From Chryseosolibacter sp040902445 (lineage in GTDB: Bacteria > Bacteroidota > Bacteroidia > Cytophagales > Cyclobacteriaceae), in the NCBI GenBank assembly GCA_040902445.1, contig JBBDXJ010000170.1, positions 1 to 27,254 on the forward strand: a stretch of DNA of 27,254 nucleotides. The letters run 5' to 3'. The notes beneath the pieces are model-generated. The model was not told where the DNA came from, did no database searches, and saw nothing but the letters and a program-made list of their open reading frames with translations. The position numbers and the translations under genes were made by a program. Below, piece by piece: positions 15,596-22,381 of the stretch (position 1 is the stretch's first letter; the number at the start of each line of letters is the position of its first letter).

Positions 15596-15613
15596 TTTAC
15601 AACTGTTAGTTTG
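15596..15613 (-). repeat. 18-nt leader box CAAACTAACAGTTGTAAA, ilvE copy
   Basis: It is identical to 7550-7567 before leuC. It starts 21 nt after the attenuator hairpin and ends one base before the ilvE ATG, so here it covers the ribosome landing site. A role in translation initiation or as a binding site for a shared regulator is possible; neither is shown. Confidence 0.75.
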
Positions 15614-15626
15614 TTATAGCCATTAT

Positions 15627-15660
15627 AAAACAAAACCGCCCCGGATTTCTCAGGGGCGGT
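15627..15660 (-). terminator. Attenuator terminator of the ilv operon
   Basis: On the - strand ACCGCCCC (complement of 15653-15660) pairs over 8 bp with GGGGCGGT (complement of 15635-15642) around a 10-nt loop, followed by TTTGTTTTATAA. It lies between the leader ORF stop and ilvE, so it would end transcription before the first structural gene. Its 5' arm and loop (15649-15657) are also the partner of the antiterminator arm at 15697-15705, making the two structures mutually exclusive. Confidence 0.88.
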
Positions 15661-15705
15661 CAGTTTGTATTTTTATAAAGATATTATACCATGAATGCCC
15701 CCGAG
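15649..15705 (-). promoter_or_regulatory. Antiterminator pairing of the ilv attenuator
   Basis: CTCGGGGGC (15697-15705), covering leader codons 34-37, pairs with GCCCCTGAG (15649-15657), the 5' arm and loop start of the terminator, in nine consecutive pairs with one G-U. A ribosome stalled at the Leu/Val/Ile codons 20-32 would leave this arm free; one that reaches the stop at codon 41 would cover it and let the terminator fold. Confidence 0.75.
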
Positions 15706-15806
15706 GGTTCTATAATGCCGGTAACGACGATAAGGAGCACAGAAAGCAGATTTCCCACGTTTGCACTCCGGATGAATTGACTTGTCGGATCGTTAAATAA
15801 TACCAT
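15684..15806 (-). CDS. Leader peptide of the ilv operon attenuator (40 aa)
   Basis: ATG at 15806 to TAA at 15684. Residues 20-32 read LLSVLLIVVTGII, so 10 of 13 are Leu, Val or Ile; over the whole peptide 15 of 40 are. These are the three amino acids made by the operon, the hallmark of ribosome-mediated attenuation known from enterobacterial ilv operons. The stop lies 23 nt before the terminator hairpin. ATTATA at codons 31-32 can also pair with TATAAT over the stop codon, a possible pause or protector helix. No Shine-Dalgarno sequence and no convincing promoter box were found upstream. It is longer than typical leader peptides. Confidence 0.85.
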   Translation of the reverse strand: MVLFNDPTSQFIRSANVGNLLSVLLIVVTGIIEPSGAFMV

Positions 15807-15928
15807 AATCTTTTGCTACACCACAATTTTCACGAATAATCGATTAGTATTCAAGGGAAAAGGAGAAAAAATTTTTGATCGTCTTAACGAATGTTAGGTA
15901 AGCAGGAAAAGTCGACCTGCTTTTTTCG

Positions 15929-16626
15929 TTATTCATCCCTCAAAATATCCGCCGGATTCATTAAAGCAGCTTTCACGGAATGGTAACCCGTAATCAATAT
16001 GGCAATAGCCAACGTACTTGCGCCGGTCAGAAAGAATAAGCCGATGGAAGGCGTGATGCGGTAAGCGAAATCCTGAAGCCACTCATGCATGAGCCAGTAG
16101 GCCAACGGAGCTCCTATCAGAAAAGCGATGAGGATAAGCCTTGTGTAACCCTTCGAAATCAGGATCAATATTTGTGAGACGGATGCACCTGAAACTTTTC
16201 GGATGCCGATTTCTTTCATGCGCTGTTCAAGCGCATAGATGATCATTCCTAAAAGCCCCAGGCTCGCGATCAGCAAGCGATGATCTCTTTTGATGGTGTG
16301 ATATAAGACATGATAAAATTTCCAGGTGTATGGATGCTGGTCATCAGTTCCACTTCGGGCACCTCGGCATTAACTGCATAAGCCACACCGGGACCTGTTG
16401 ACGCAAACTGGTTGTCGCTGTTTTCTCCCCAGATAAAAGTCTGGTTGATACGATAGATGCGCTCAGCGTTTTTATGAAACCCGTCATAGCTGAATTCATG
16501 ACGCACGTACAGATAGATAAGGAGCGTACAGGCAATGCTCACAGTTAGTCCCAGCAGGTTGATAAATGAAAACAGCTTTTGGCGCTGGAGGTTTCGTACG
16601 AAATGGAGAAGGTGGTGGCGGATCAT
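15929..16626 (-). pseudogene. Collapsed FtsX/MacB-type ABC permease pseudogene (large internal deletion, frameshift)
   Basis: The first 115 or so codons (from 16626) are the N-terminal end of a Bacteroidota MacB/FtsX-type permease: a first membrane helix (FINLLGLTVSIACTLLIYLY), RHEFSYDGFH and periplasmic SYITPSKEII. At about 16270-16280 the frame ends in TGA. From there another frame gives the C-terminal end of the same family: LIASLGLLGMIIYALEQR, KEIGIRKVSGASVSQI, two further helices and ALMNPADILRDE. Full-length members have about 780-800 residues, so roughly 560 codons are missing and the two remnants are out of frame. GCGAT occurs on both sides of the junction (16266-16270, 16277-16281). 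The ends have accumulated no other stops, suggesting a fairly recent deletion. Confidence 0.85.
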
Positions 16627-16673
16627 AACCAGAATTCAGATGAGTATGGCACAAAGGCTGTACCGTTTACGAA

Positions 16674-16883
16674 ATGGGCCTTATCAAAGCCAAAATTGTC
16701 CTTTTGAACCGCGTAGTTGTTCGGAATTGTGATATTTTGTTCGTTTTTGGACATAAGACACTGTATTTGATTTTCGCTGTGGCTGTTGTATTGATCTGGC
16801 AGATCCGCAAAGGTATCCAGGATGAGATGACGAAACTCGCTGAGATCCTGCAGTTAAAAGAAGAACTGACAATGGAAGAATGA
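16674..16883 (+). CDS. Possible small single-pass membrane protein
   Basis: 69 aa if the ATG at 16674 is used. The second half looks protein-like: a hydrophobic helix (LYLIFAVAVVLIW) then a charged, helix-forming tail (QIRKGIQDEMTKLAEILQLK). The first 25 residues are less convincing, and a TTG near 16738 could be the true start. A hairpin with T4 lies 53 bp downstream on the same strand, which supports transcription. The family was not recognised. It could still be a chance frame between the permease remnant and the next gene. Confidence 0.35.
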   Translation: MGLIKAKIVLLNRVVVRNCDILFVFGHKTLYLIFAVAVVLIWQIRKGIQDEMTKLAEILQLKEELTMEE

Positions 16884-16936
16884 AAATAATTATAGGAATT
16901 TTATTATAGACCTTCAGTTAAATCCCTTTGCGGGTA

Positions 16937-16968
16937 GGATCGCAGTTGGCGACGGCTGCAATCCTTTT
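16937..16968 (+). terminator. Possible intrinsic terminator after the small membrane ORF
   Basis: GGAT-C-GCAG (16937-16945) pairs with CTGC-A-ATCC (16956-16964), eight pairs and one mismatch, around a 10-nt loop, followed by TTTTC on the + strand. The opposite strand has no T tract. Confidence 0.4.
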
Positions 16969-17029
16969 CATATGGAATTCATTCACCTGCGTGGCATAAT
17001 GTTTTACGGTCATTCGAAAACACACTATT

Positions 17030-17302
17030 ATGTCAGCATGTAATTTCAGTATTCCTTTTTCAGGTTCACCCGGTGAGATATTACAAAAGGCGCAAGCGGC
17101 CATTCACGATCAGGGAGGTCATTTCAGGGGCGACGATAATTCAGGCATGTTTCAGTTAAAGGTCCTGGGCAGCGAAATCAGGGGCTCTTTCCATATTTCA
17201 GGACAGGAACTCAACATAACCATAGATTCAAAACCATTCCTGATCCCGTGCAATACCATCCAAAGTTATCTGGCAAAACATCTCGATACAGTGGGGGCAT
17301 GA
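17030..17302 (+). CDS. Hypothetical protein, 90 aa, single compact domain
   Basis: The family was not named with certainty, though the sequence has the look of a conserved small Bacteroidota protein. It begins with a strand-like NFSIPFSGSPGEILQKAQAA, where a helix follows SPGEI. Three alternating strand-like segments (GMFQLKVLGSEIRGSFHISG, ELNITIDSKPFLIP) and a C-terminal helix (IQSYLAKHLD) follow. No signal peptide or membrane helix is present, so it is probably cytosolic. The pattern resembles small beta-sheet proteins of the polyhydroxyalkanoate-granule region type, but that is only a topological impression. It converges on the ABC permease gene with 4 bp between the stops. Confidence 0.6.
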   Translation: MSACNFSIPFSGSPGEILQKAQAAIHDQGGHFRGDDNSGMFQLKVLGSEIRGSFHISGQELNITIDSKPFLIPCNTIQSYLAKHLDTVGA

Positions 17303-17306
17303 ATCC

Positions 17307-18110
17307 TCAAATATCCGAATGCTTCAGCTTCAGGTAACTGAAATAGTTGAAGAGGAAGGTCCAGCCAAGTACGATAGCTACGGAGCTAAAGGTCAGGTAG
17401 TCACGGATTTCCTGAAAAGCGTAGCGCTTAAGGGGCATCGGTACCAGGTTGGAGATACTCTCAAGCGGTAAAAACTCAATCATCCAGGGTACATACTCAT
17501 CAATGTTTTCGCGGATAATAAGTTCCAGCATCCGGGCCAATAACAACAGAATGATGGTTAGTCCCGAGCGTTGGATCAGCACACCCAGCATAAGGGCAAA
17601 AGAGAGAAAAGCGAATATTTCGATGAGATAGGCGATCAGAAACTCCATGTCGGCAAACACGAAACTCCAGTTGATGGATGGTGTGTAGATCAGGCCCGTG
17701 ACAAAACTTATCACCATGATCATGGCCACACTGAGGAAACTCAGCAACAGGTTGGTTAATATTTTACTGTATAAGAATTCCAGGCGGCTTAACCCGTCGA
17801 TTACGTTCTGTCTTAGAGTCCGATACTGGAACTCATTGGTTATGGAAATTACAGTCATGATTCCCAGTACTATTTTAAAGAAACCGCTGAAGTAGATCAG
17901 GTTCAACCATACATCGGGAAAGTGATAGAGCGGAATCCGGTTTATATTCAATTTGGACCCAAAGTCTTCAAAAGTCCGCGCGATCCACTTTAGAAATTCC
18001 ATGCCGCTGGCTGTGGAAAATGCCAGGGTTATGAAATACAATCCACAAACGATCCAGAAAGTCCGGTAGCTGATGAGTTTTTTGAGATCGATTTTGAGAA
18101 GGTGAAGCAT
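17307..18110 (-). CDS. ABC-2 type transporter permease subunit
   Basis: 267 aa with about six hydrophobic helices: TFWIVCGLYFITLAF; the helix around SGFFKIVLGIMTVISI; LLLSFLSVAMIMVISFVTGL; LIEIFAFLSFALMLGVL; GLTIILLLLARMLELI; and SSVAIVLGWTFLFNYF. The order and length fit single-domain ABC-2 permeases such as those of bacitracin-type (BcrB) or gliding-related exporters. NEFQYRTLRQNVIDGLSR after the second helix is the cytosolic coupling region typical of this group. It starts 79 bp after the ATPase gene, and the two surely form one transporter. The substrate is unknown. Confidence 0.85.
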   Translation of the reverse strand: MLHLLKIDLKKLISYRTFWIVCGLYFITLAFSTASGMEFLKWIARTFEDFGSKLNINRIPLYHFPDVWLNLIYFSGFFKIVLGIMTVISITNEFQYRTLRQNVIDGLSRLEFLYSKILTNLLLSFLSVAMIMVISFVTGLIYTPSINWSFVFADMEFLIAYLIEIFAFLSFALMLGVLIQRSGLTIILLLLARMLELIIRENIDEYVPWMIEFLPLESISNLVPMPLKRYAFQEIRDYLTFSSVAIVLGWTFLFNYFSYLKLKHSDI

Positions 18111-18189
18111 ATTAGGGAATTAAGTACGATATTCGAGGGAGGTAAAAATTGTGGCGAAGAAGGAGTTCCCTCGTCCTTCATACCTTGAA

Positions 18190-19080
18190 TCAGCTTCCGG
18201 CGAGGATTTCCAAAAACTGCTTTTCAAGACTTTTCTTTTTAGTTACCAGATGGGAGACTACCACTCCTTTTTCAAAGAGAAACTGATTGAGATCTTTGCT
18301 GTCGAATCCATCGCGCAAGGCAACCTGGAAACTTCCATTCTCACGGTTGATGGAATAGGCCCCTGAAAATGTCATCAATATTTCATGGAAGCCAGCGCTA
18401 TCAGCAAAAACTTCAACAGTTTCCGATCCTTTGCCAACCATGCCTACAGGACCCGTATGAATGAGGTCTCCTTTTTTCAAGACGGAAAAGTGTGTGCAAA
18501 CTTTCTGGACTTCATCCAGCAAGTGGCTGGCCAGGATAATGGTTTTTCCGTTAGCCGCGATCTTTTTTATAAGTTCACGTATCTCGGCGATACCCATAGG
18601 ATCAAGTCCATTGGTAGGTTCATCGAGTATTAAAACGGTTGGATCATTTAACAGCGCAGAAGCAATAGCCAGGCGTTGCTTCATACCAAGCGAGTAAGTT
18701 TTGTATTTATCGTCCTTTCGTCCTGTAAGTTCAACCAGGTCTAAAACATTGGGTATATTATCGGGAGGGCATTGTTTTACCATAGCGTTGAGTTCCAGAT
18801 TTTTCTGCCCGGTGAGGTAGGGATAAAAAATCGGATGTTCTAATACGGCACCGATCTTTTTGCGGAGGTGGTGTGTTGGGGGCGCACCGAACCAGGTAAA
18901 ATGGCCAGCGGTTGGATTGACGACACCCATCAGCATGCCGAGCGTTGTGGTTTTCCCACTTCCGTTTGGTCCAAGCATACCGAAAACCTGCCCGCGTTGT
19001 ACTTCGAGGTTAAGGTTATTCACGGCCCGGATCCGGCCAAAGTGTTTTGTGAGATTGGAGATCGACAGTACTGTTTCCAA
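18190..19080 (-). CDS. ABC transporter ATP-binding protein (BcrA/CcmA type)
   Basis: 296 aa. Walker A is GPNGSGKT (37-44), the signature is YSLGMKQRLA (129-138), and Walker B is TVLILDEPTNGLDP (148-161) followed by an ASHLLDEVQ switch region. The Q-loop position reads AVLEHPIFYPYLTG with Glu instead of Gln, as is common in BcrA-like exporter ATPases. A C-terminal extension of about 75 residues after the NBD is also usual there. It pairs with the permease gene downstream. No regulator lies next to it. Confidence 0.92.
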   Translation of the reverse strand: METVLSISNLTKHFGRIRAVNNLNLEVQRGQVFGMLGPNGSGKTTTLGMLMGVVNPTAGHFTWFGAPPTHHLRKKIGAVLEHPIFYPYLTGQKNLELNAMVKQCPPDNIPNVLDLVELTGRKDDKYKTYSLGMKQRLAIASALLNDPTVLILDEPTNGLDPMGIAEIRELIKKIAANGKTIILASHLLDEVQKVCTHFSVLKKGDLIHTGPVGMVGKGSETVEVFADSAGFHEILMTFSGAYSINRENGSFQVALRDGFDSKDLNQFLFEKGVVVSHLVTKKKSLEKQFLEILAGS

Positions 19081-19134
19081 AGTTTTGTATTTACAGTTCG
19101 AATGAATTCGCCTTTTCCGGCCAATTATGACAAA

Positions 19135-19689
19135 TTAATGGTTTTCATCTGACTTTTTATCCTCATCGTCGTCATCATCATCGTGGACGAATGCTTTGAT
19201 CTTACTGCTTATGTCAGTGCTTTTATCCAGGGCGTTATACAAACTTGTAACCTTATCGAGGGCGATGGCGCCAAGGATATCCAATACGTAAAGATTTTTT
19301 GCATCGTTAATGAGGACAAGCATGCCTTCTGTTTTACCACCCTGCTCTTTCAGATACACATCGAAGTTCTTTCCTTCATGGCGGCTTGTCATGATCCCCT
19401 GAAAGGCTTCTGCCTTATAATCAGATACAAGTTTGTTAAATTCAGCATTACCAAAATTCGTTTCTTCTTTTTTGATCATCAGAAAACGCATTTTCTCAAT
19501 ATCCTCAATGAGTTTATCAAATTCTTTGTCATCAGTCTGATTGAGCATGCGGAGGGTATTGTTATAGAAAAAAAGTTGCAGAGATCCGGAGTGTTTTTTA
19601 TGCAACGCTTCCGTTGTCAGGCTCTGGGCTTTGAGCAAGGTGGGTGCGAACACGATGAAAAATATTACCAGTAGAATTTTCGGGTTCAT
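19135..19689 (-). CDS. DUF4252-like secreted protein with poly-Asp C-terminus
   Basis: 184 aa. The signal peptide is about residues 1-22 (ILLVIFFIVFAPTLLKAQ, cleavage after the Ala). The body resembles DUF4252: MLNQTDDKEFDKLIEDIEKM (about residue 50), FNKLVSDYKAEAFQGIM, then YLKEQGGKTEGMLVLINDAK and VLDILGAIALDKVTSLYNAL. The C-terminus is a run of six aspartates within FVHDDDDDDEDKKSDENH, possibly cation-binding or unstructured. It is the last gene of the sigma/anti-sigma series, 10 bp after the 99-aa gene. DUF4252 function is not established; the proteins are often linked to ECF sigma factors in Bacteroidota. Confidence 0.75.
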   Translation of the reverse strand: MNPKILLVIFFIVFAPTLLKAQSLTTEALHKKHSGSLQLFFYNNTLRMLNQTDDKEFDKLIEDIEKMRFLMIKKEETNFGNAEFNKLVSDYKAEAFQGIMTSRHEGKNFDVYLKEQGGKTEGMLVLINDAKNLYVLDILGAIALDKVTSLYNALDKSTDISSKIKAFVHDDDDDDEDKKSDENH

Positions 19690-19699
19690 AGGGATTTTA

Positions 19700-19978
19700 T
19701 TAGAGCTTATAGGAAAGTTTGTGACCGCTGTTTGTCAGCAGGTCTGCATCGATATAGCCTTTTATTTCAACGGCAACAACCTCATCAGGGTTGTCTATTA
19801 AAATCTGTTCTCCGGCCATCCAAAGAACAGTACGCGCGAAGAATCCGGAAGTTTTGAAGGCATGCACATTTTCACTCGAAGAAAATTTTCCTTCAAGTGA
19901 TTGAAAACTATGGCTTTGGGCGAGAGATCCGGATATACCAGCGATCAATAAAGCAACAAAGAGTACAGAGAATTTCAT
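19700..19978 (-). CDS. Small secreted hypothetical protein
   Basis: 92 aa from the ATG at 19978 (MKFSVLFVALL), preferred because it gives a standard signal peptide ending in SGSLAQ; the ATG at 19999 would add MDSKLFQ. The mature part is about 70 residues (FKTSGFFARTVLWMAGEQIL, DEVVAVEIKGYIDADLL). VVAVEIKG followed by hydrophilic residues is faintly like the central strand of DUF4252, so it may be a shortened relative; this is uncertain. It lies after the terminator at 20006-20038 and 10 bp before the next DUF4252 gene. Confidence 0.6.
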   Translation of the reverse strand: MKFSVLFVALLIAGISGSLAQSHSFQSLEGKFSSSENVHAFKTSGFFARTVLWMAGEQILIDNPDEVVAVEIKGYIDADLLTNSGHKLSYKL

Positions 19979-20005
19979 TTGGAATAATTTAGAATCCATA
20001 AGCGT

Positions 20006-20038
20006 AAAAGCAAAAAGCGTTGCCTTTCAGGACAACGC
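20006..20038 (-). terminator. Intrinsic terminator after the first DUF4252 gene
   Basis: On the - strand GCGTTG, a bulged T, CCT, a GAA loop, AGG and CAACGC form a nine-pair stem (20017-20038) followed by TTTTTGCTTTT. It lies 20 bp downstream of the DUF4252 stop at 20058, separating sigma/anti-sigma/DUF4252 from the two genes that follow, which would need read-through or their own promoter. Confidence 0.85.
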
Positions 20039-20057
20039 CTCTGAATTTTATTTTTAT

Positions 20058-20621
20058 TTAGTTTTGTCTTTCGCGCGAATTATCTCCCGTACCTTTTTTC
20101 GGCTGCTTGTCTATATTATGGAGATTTTCCAGGCCTTTTATATTCATTTTTGTTCCGATGCGCGAGATCTGTTTCAGATCAATTTCACCGAACAGGCTCA
20201 TGATCATAAATTCTTCATTGCCCCCGACGACCATCAGCATTTCTGAAATCTTGCCTCCGTTTTCATCGATCATGAACTTCACATCCTTGTCTTTATCGCG
20301 AACAGACATGAGTTCCTCGAAATTCTTCGGTATGAGACCAAGTGCTTCTTTATATAGTTCACGGGAGTTGCGGGCATTCTGTTTGGCGAGGATTTTCAAA
20401 CCTTTGAGTTTACTGATGGCTTCCAGTACTTCTTTATCCTCCGGGGTTTCGGCATCCATCTCCGTGAACAGTCCAAACATTTTGCTGGAAATATTCACAT
20501 TCGTAAAGGTCTCATCATCCTGGTATTTGGTAAAAAACTTGGAAATGACATCCTGGCTGTTTGCGGCGTTCACGGTTGACATCAGCACCACAATCGCAAC
20601 GATCTTTTTCATATTTTTCAT
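20058..20621 (-). CDS. DUF4252 family secreted protein
   Basis: 187 aa. The signal peptide runs to about residue 22 (IVAIVVLMSTVNAANSQ). The mature protein begins with the usual DUF4252 pattern FFTKYQDDETFTNVNISSKM, then EVLEAISKLKGLKILAKQ, and FMIDENGGKISEMLMVVGGN followed by FMIMSLFGEIDLKQISRI. The C-terminus is basic and polar. It follows the anti-sigma gene by 46 bp and is followed by a terminator, so sigma, anti-sigma and this protein probably form one unit. The product may be a target or signal component of the sigma system; the mechanism is unknown. Confidence 0.85.
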   Translation of the reverse strand: MKNMKKIVAIVVLMSTVNAANSQDVISKFFTKYQDDETFTNVNISSKMFGLFTEMDAETPEDKEVLEAISKLKGLKILAKQNARNSRELYKEALGLIPKNFEELMSVRDKDKDVKFMIDENGGKISEMLMVVGGNEEFMIMSLFGEIDLKQISRIGTKMNIKGLENLHNIDKQPKKGTGDNSRERQN

Positions 20622-20667
20622 GTGTTAAGTTCTCTTTTAAATATTGTTAAAGGATTTTATTCAAATT

Positions 20668-21165
20668 TTAAAGTTCAGCTTTTGTTTCTTCTTTCCTGAT
20701 ATCTTCCTGGGCTTCGTTGAAAAGGTTTATTTTTTTTGCCTGTTCTTCCGCAGTGCCGAAACTCTTTGAGATCATCATCAGCGCTTTCTTAGTTTCCTCA
20801 AAAGCCATTTTAGGATCATTATAGGTATCCTGTGGCGTGGACTTTCTCACTTCCATACGCACCAGCCAGATTGCGACGACCAACACCACTATTCCCGCTG
20901 CGATGCGCATCGAGTTGTAGATCAGCGATGAGATTTTTCCTTTTTTTGGAGCCGCGATATTTCTGATCACGTTCCTGTCAAAGGAAACATCCGTTAAGGA
21001 CTTCTCTTTCTGGTCATCAAAATAACGGAACAGGGCTGCGGTCTCCTTCAATTGTTCAGGGACTTGCGCTTCCCGGAAGTGAGTCTGTAACTGCTGCTCT
21101 TCTTCGAGCGAAGTTTCACAGTTCCAATACTTGTTTAATAGTTCATCTATTTTCTCAGAGTCCAT
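20668..21165 (-). CDS. Probable membrane anti-sigma factor
   Basis: 165 aa from MDSEKID at 21165; an ATG three codons upstream (21174) would enlarge the overlap with the sigma gene from 11 to 20 bp. The cytosolic N-terminal part has the pattern LLNKYWNCETSLEEEQQLQT seen in Bacteroidota anti-sigma-like proteins. One membrane helix follows near residues 88-104 (AAGIVVLVVAIWLV), then about 60 charged periplasmic residues. It overlaps the ECF sigma gene, the common arrangement for a sigma and its inhibitor. No zinc-binding HxxxCxxC is visible, so it is not a ZAS-type anti-sigma. The role is inferred from context and topology. Confidence 0.75.
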   Translation of the reverse strand: MDSEKIDELLNKYWNCETSLEEEQQLQTHFREAQVPEQLKETAALFRYFDDQKEKSLTDVSFDRNVIRNIAAPKKGKISSLIYNSMRIAAGIVVLVVAIWLVRMEVRKSTPQDTYNDPKMAFEETKKALMMISKSFGTAEEQAKKINLFNEAQEDIRKEETKAEL

Positions 21166-21667
21166 AGGCGTCAATTTTTATCATCTTCTCCCGCACTGAG
21201 TTTCTTGCGCGAAACAGATTCACTTTTACCTGGTTCATATCCAGCTCGAGGATTTCGCATATCTCCTGGTAACTGTATCCCTCCACATCGCGAAGGTGTA
21301 TGACCTGGCGCTGTTTTTCAGGGAGTGCTGCGATCATCTGGGTTATTTTTTGCATACTTTCACCCATTTCAGTTGATTCATGTGGGGTTAAAGCCTCGTG
21401 GTGAAGGCTAAAAGTTTCTTCTATCGGCTGAGTTTGCTTTCTGGTGATCAGGCGGATGCGGTCCAGGGAGAGGTTCCTTGTAATGCGCATGCACCAGGCC
21501 TCCCAGTTTTCAACCTGCTTCATCTGCTCCCGTCCGTTCCAAACCCTGATAAAAACCTCCTGAACAATGTCTTTTGCTTCCTCTTCATTCCCTAAAAATC
21601 GCATGGCAAAGCGAAAAAGCTTGTTTTTGGCTGGTAAAACCCGGTTTTCGAAAGATTCAAGATCCAT
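21155..21667 (-). CDS. ECF-type RNA polymerase sigma factor
   Basis: 170 aa from the ATG at 21667 (MDLESFENRV); the start nine codons upstream would overlap the -7 box. Region 2 covers about 20-80 (LFRFAMRFLGNEEEAKDIVQ, then WEAWCMRITRNLSLDRIR). Region 4 covers about 108-162 (LPEKQRQVIHLRDVEGYSYQ, then NQVKVNLFRARNSVREKM). No region 3 lies between, so it is a group 4 (ECF) factor. A TACCTTTG box lies 25-32 bp upstream. It overlaps the anti-sigma gene and probably drives the DUF4252 genes that follow. Confidence 0.92.
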   Translation of the reverse strand: MDLESFENRVLPAKNKLFRFAMRFLGNEEEAKDIVQEVFIRVWNGREQMKQVENWEAWCMRITRNLSLDRIRLITRKQTQPIEETFSLHHEALTPHESTEMGESMQKITQMIAALPEKQRQVIHLRDVEGYSYQEICEILELDMNQVKVNLFRARNSVREKMIKIDAYGL

Positions 21668-21691
21668 TCGCTGAAATTCAACAACAAGACG

Positions 21692-21699
21692 CAAAGGTA
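21692..21699 (-). promoter_or_regulatory. -7 box (TACCTTTG) for the ECF sigma gene
   Basis: An exact TAnnTTTG match 25 bp upstream of the sigma ATG, the same octamer as before gcvT. A TTTG upstream is only 12 bp away, too close for a standard -33, so only the -7 part is supported. Confidence 0.45.
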
Positions 21700-21747
21700 G
21701 GGTAGATGTTACAAACTATTTCTAAAATAATTTATCGAGCGCATGCT

Positions 21748-22269
21748 CTATAAAAACCTTTCACCAACTTCCCTCCAGTTGTTCAGCCGGTTGAAATGAT
21801 TAAGATGGATGTTATGGGGTGCGGTAAAAATAAACTTTTCGCCGTTGAAGTGTTCAAGATTATGAACAAGATCGTCGATCATGAAATCACCATGAACGAC
21901 TTTTTTGCTTCCGCAGAAAACGATCTGTTTCCAGGTTAGAAAGGGAAAATGCTCCCTGATCCATTGTAACTTTTCAGAAAGTGACTTCGGAAATTCCATC
22001 GCTGCCGAAACAATGAATAGCTCATACTTTTTGTTCAGTTGTTCCATTACCTCCTGGCAATCTTCGTTGACAGCCATTGTGCGGAAGAAATTTTCCCGGT
22101 AGGGAAATTCTGCGATCGTCCCATGGTTTTCGGGAAACCCTTCGCCTTCACCTTTGCCATTTAAAATCGCCCGATCAACCCTGACCCCAAATTCTTTTTC
22201 ATAATAGTCAATGAACTGGCCGGTGGCGTCGGCCATAACGTCGTCCATATCTACAATCAGTCGTTTCAT
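21748..22269 (-). CDS. 5'(3')-deoxyribonucleotidase (NT5C type, HAD superfamily)
   Basis: 173 aa, the usual size. It dephosphorylates deoxynucleoside monophosphates. HAD motif 1 is VDMDDV (6-11), with the nucleophile D7 and acid/base D9. The motif 2 region is LFIVSAAMEFP, and the motif 3/4 region has SKKVVHGDFMIDDLVHNL, with Lys and the DD pair. The ending around HNIHLNHFNRLNNWREV is typical of bacterial NT5C-like proteins. It is divergent from the DUF2007-like gene, with 112 bp between the starts. Confidence 0.88.
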   Translation of the reverse strand: MKRLIVDMDDVMADATGQFIDYYEKEFGVRVDRAILNGKGEGEGFPENHGTIAEFPYRENFFRTMAVNEDCQEVMEQLNKKYELFIVSAAMEFPKSLSEKLQWIREHFPFLTWKQIVFCGSKKVVHGDFMIDDLVHNLEHFNGEKFIFTAPHNIHLNHFNRLNNWREVGERFL

Positions 22270-22381
22270 ACTTAAGTATTTGCTACCTTTCTTTGACAGA
22301 ACAACAAAGTTGGTGGTTTATGATTCACAGACAAATTTTTGTGTGCTCCCGGTGGAGGATTTGTCGCGAAAATTATCAAAG

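Noticed and set aside
15595..15633. N-terminal extension of ilvE by 13 codons
   Set aside because: It lies in the tail of the attenuator terminator and the 18-nt box; the class IV aminotransferase N-terminus fits the ATG at 15594.
15841..15900. Promoter for the ilv leader
   Set aside because: TTG and TATTCGTG-like elements exist but with two mismatches and wrong spacing; no assignment is justified.
20107..20628. A 173-codon + strand frame opposite the DUF4252 gene
   Set aside because: It is a Ser/Leu-rich shadow of the DUF4252 coding strand, whose signal peptide and domain are clear.
21737..21748. GAGC-GCAT-GCTC as a terminator for the deoxyribonucleotidase gene
   Set aside because: It has only four pairs and the downstream sequence is not a clear T tract.
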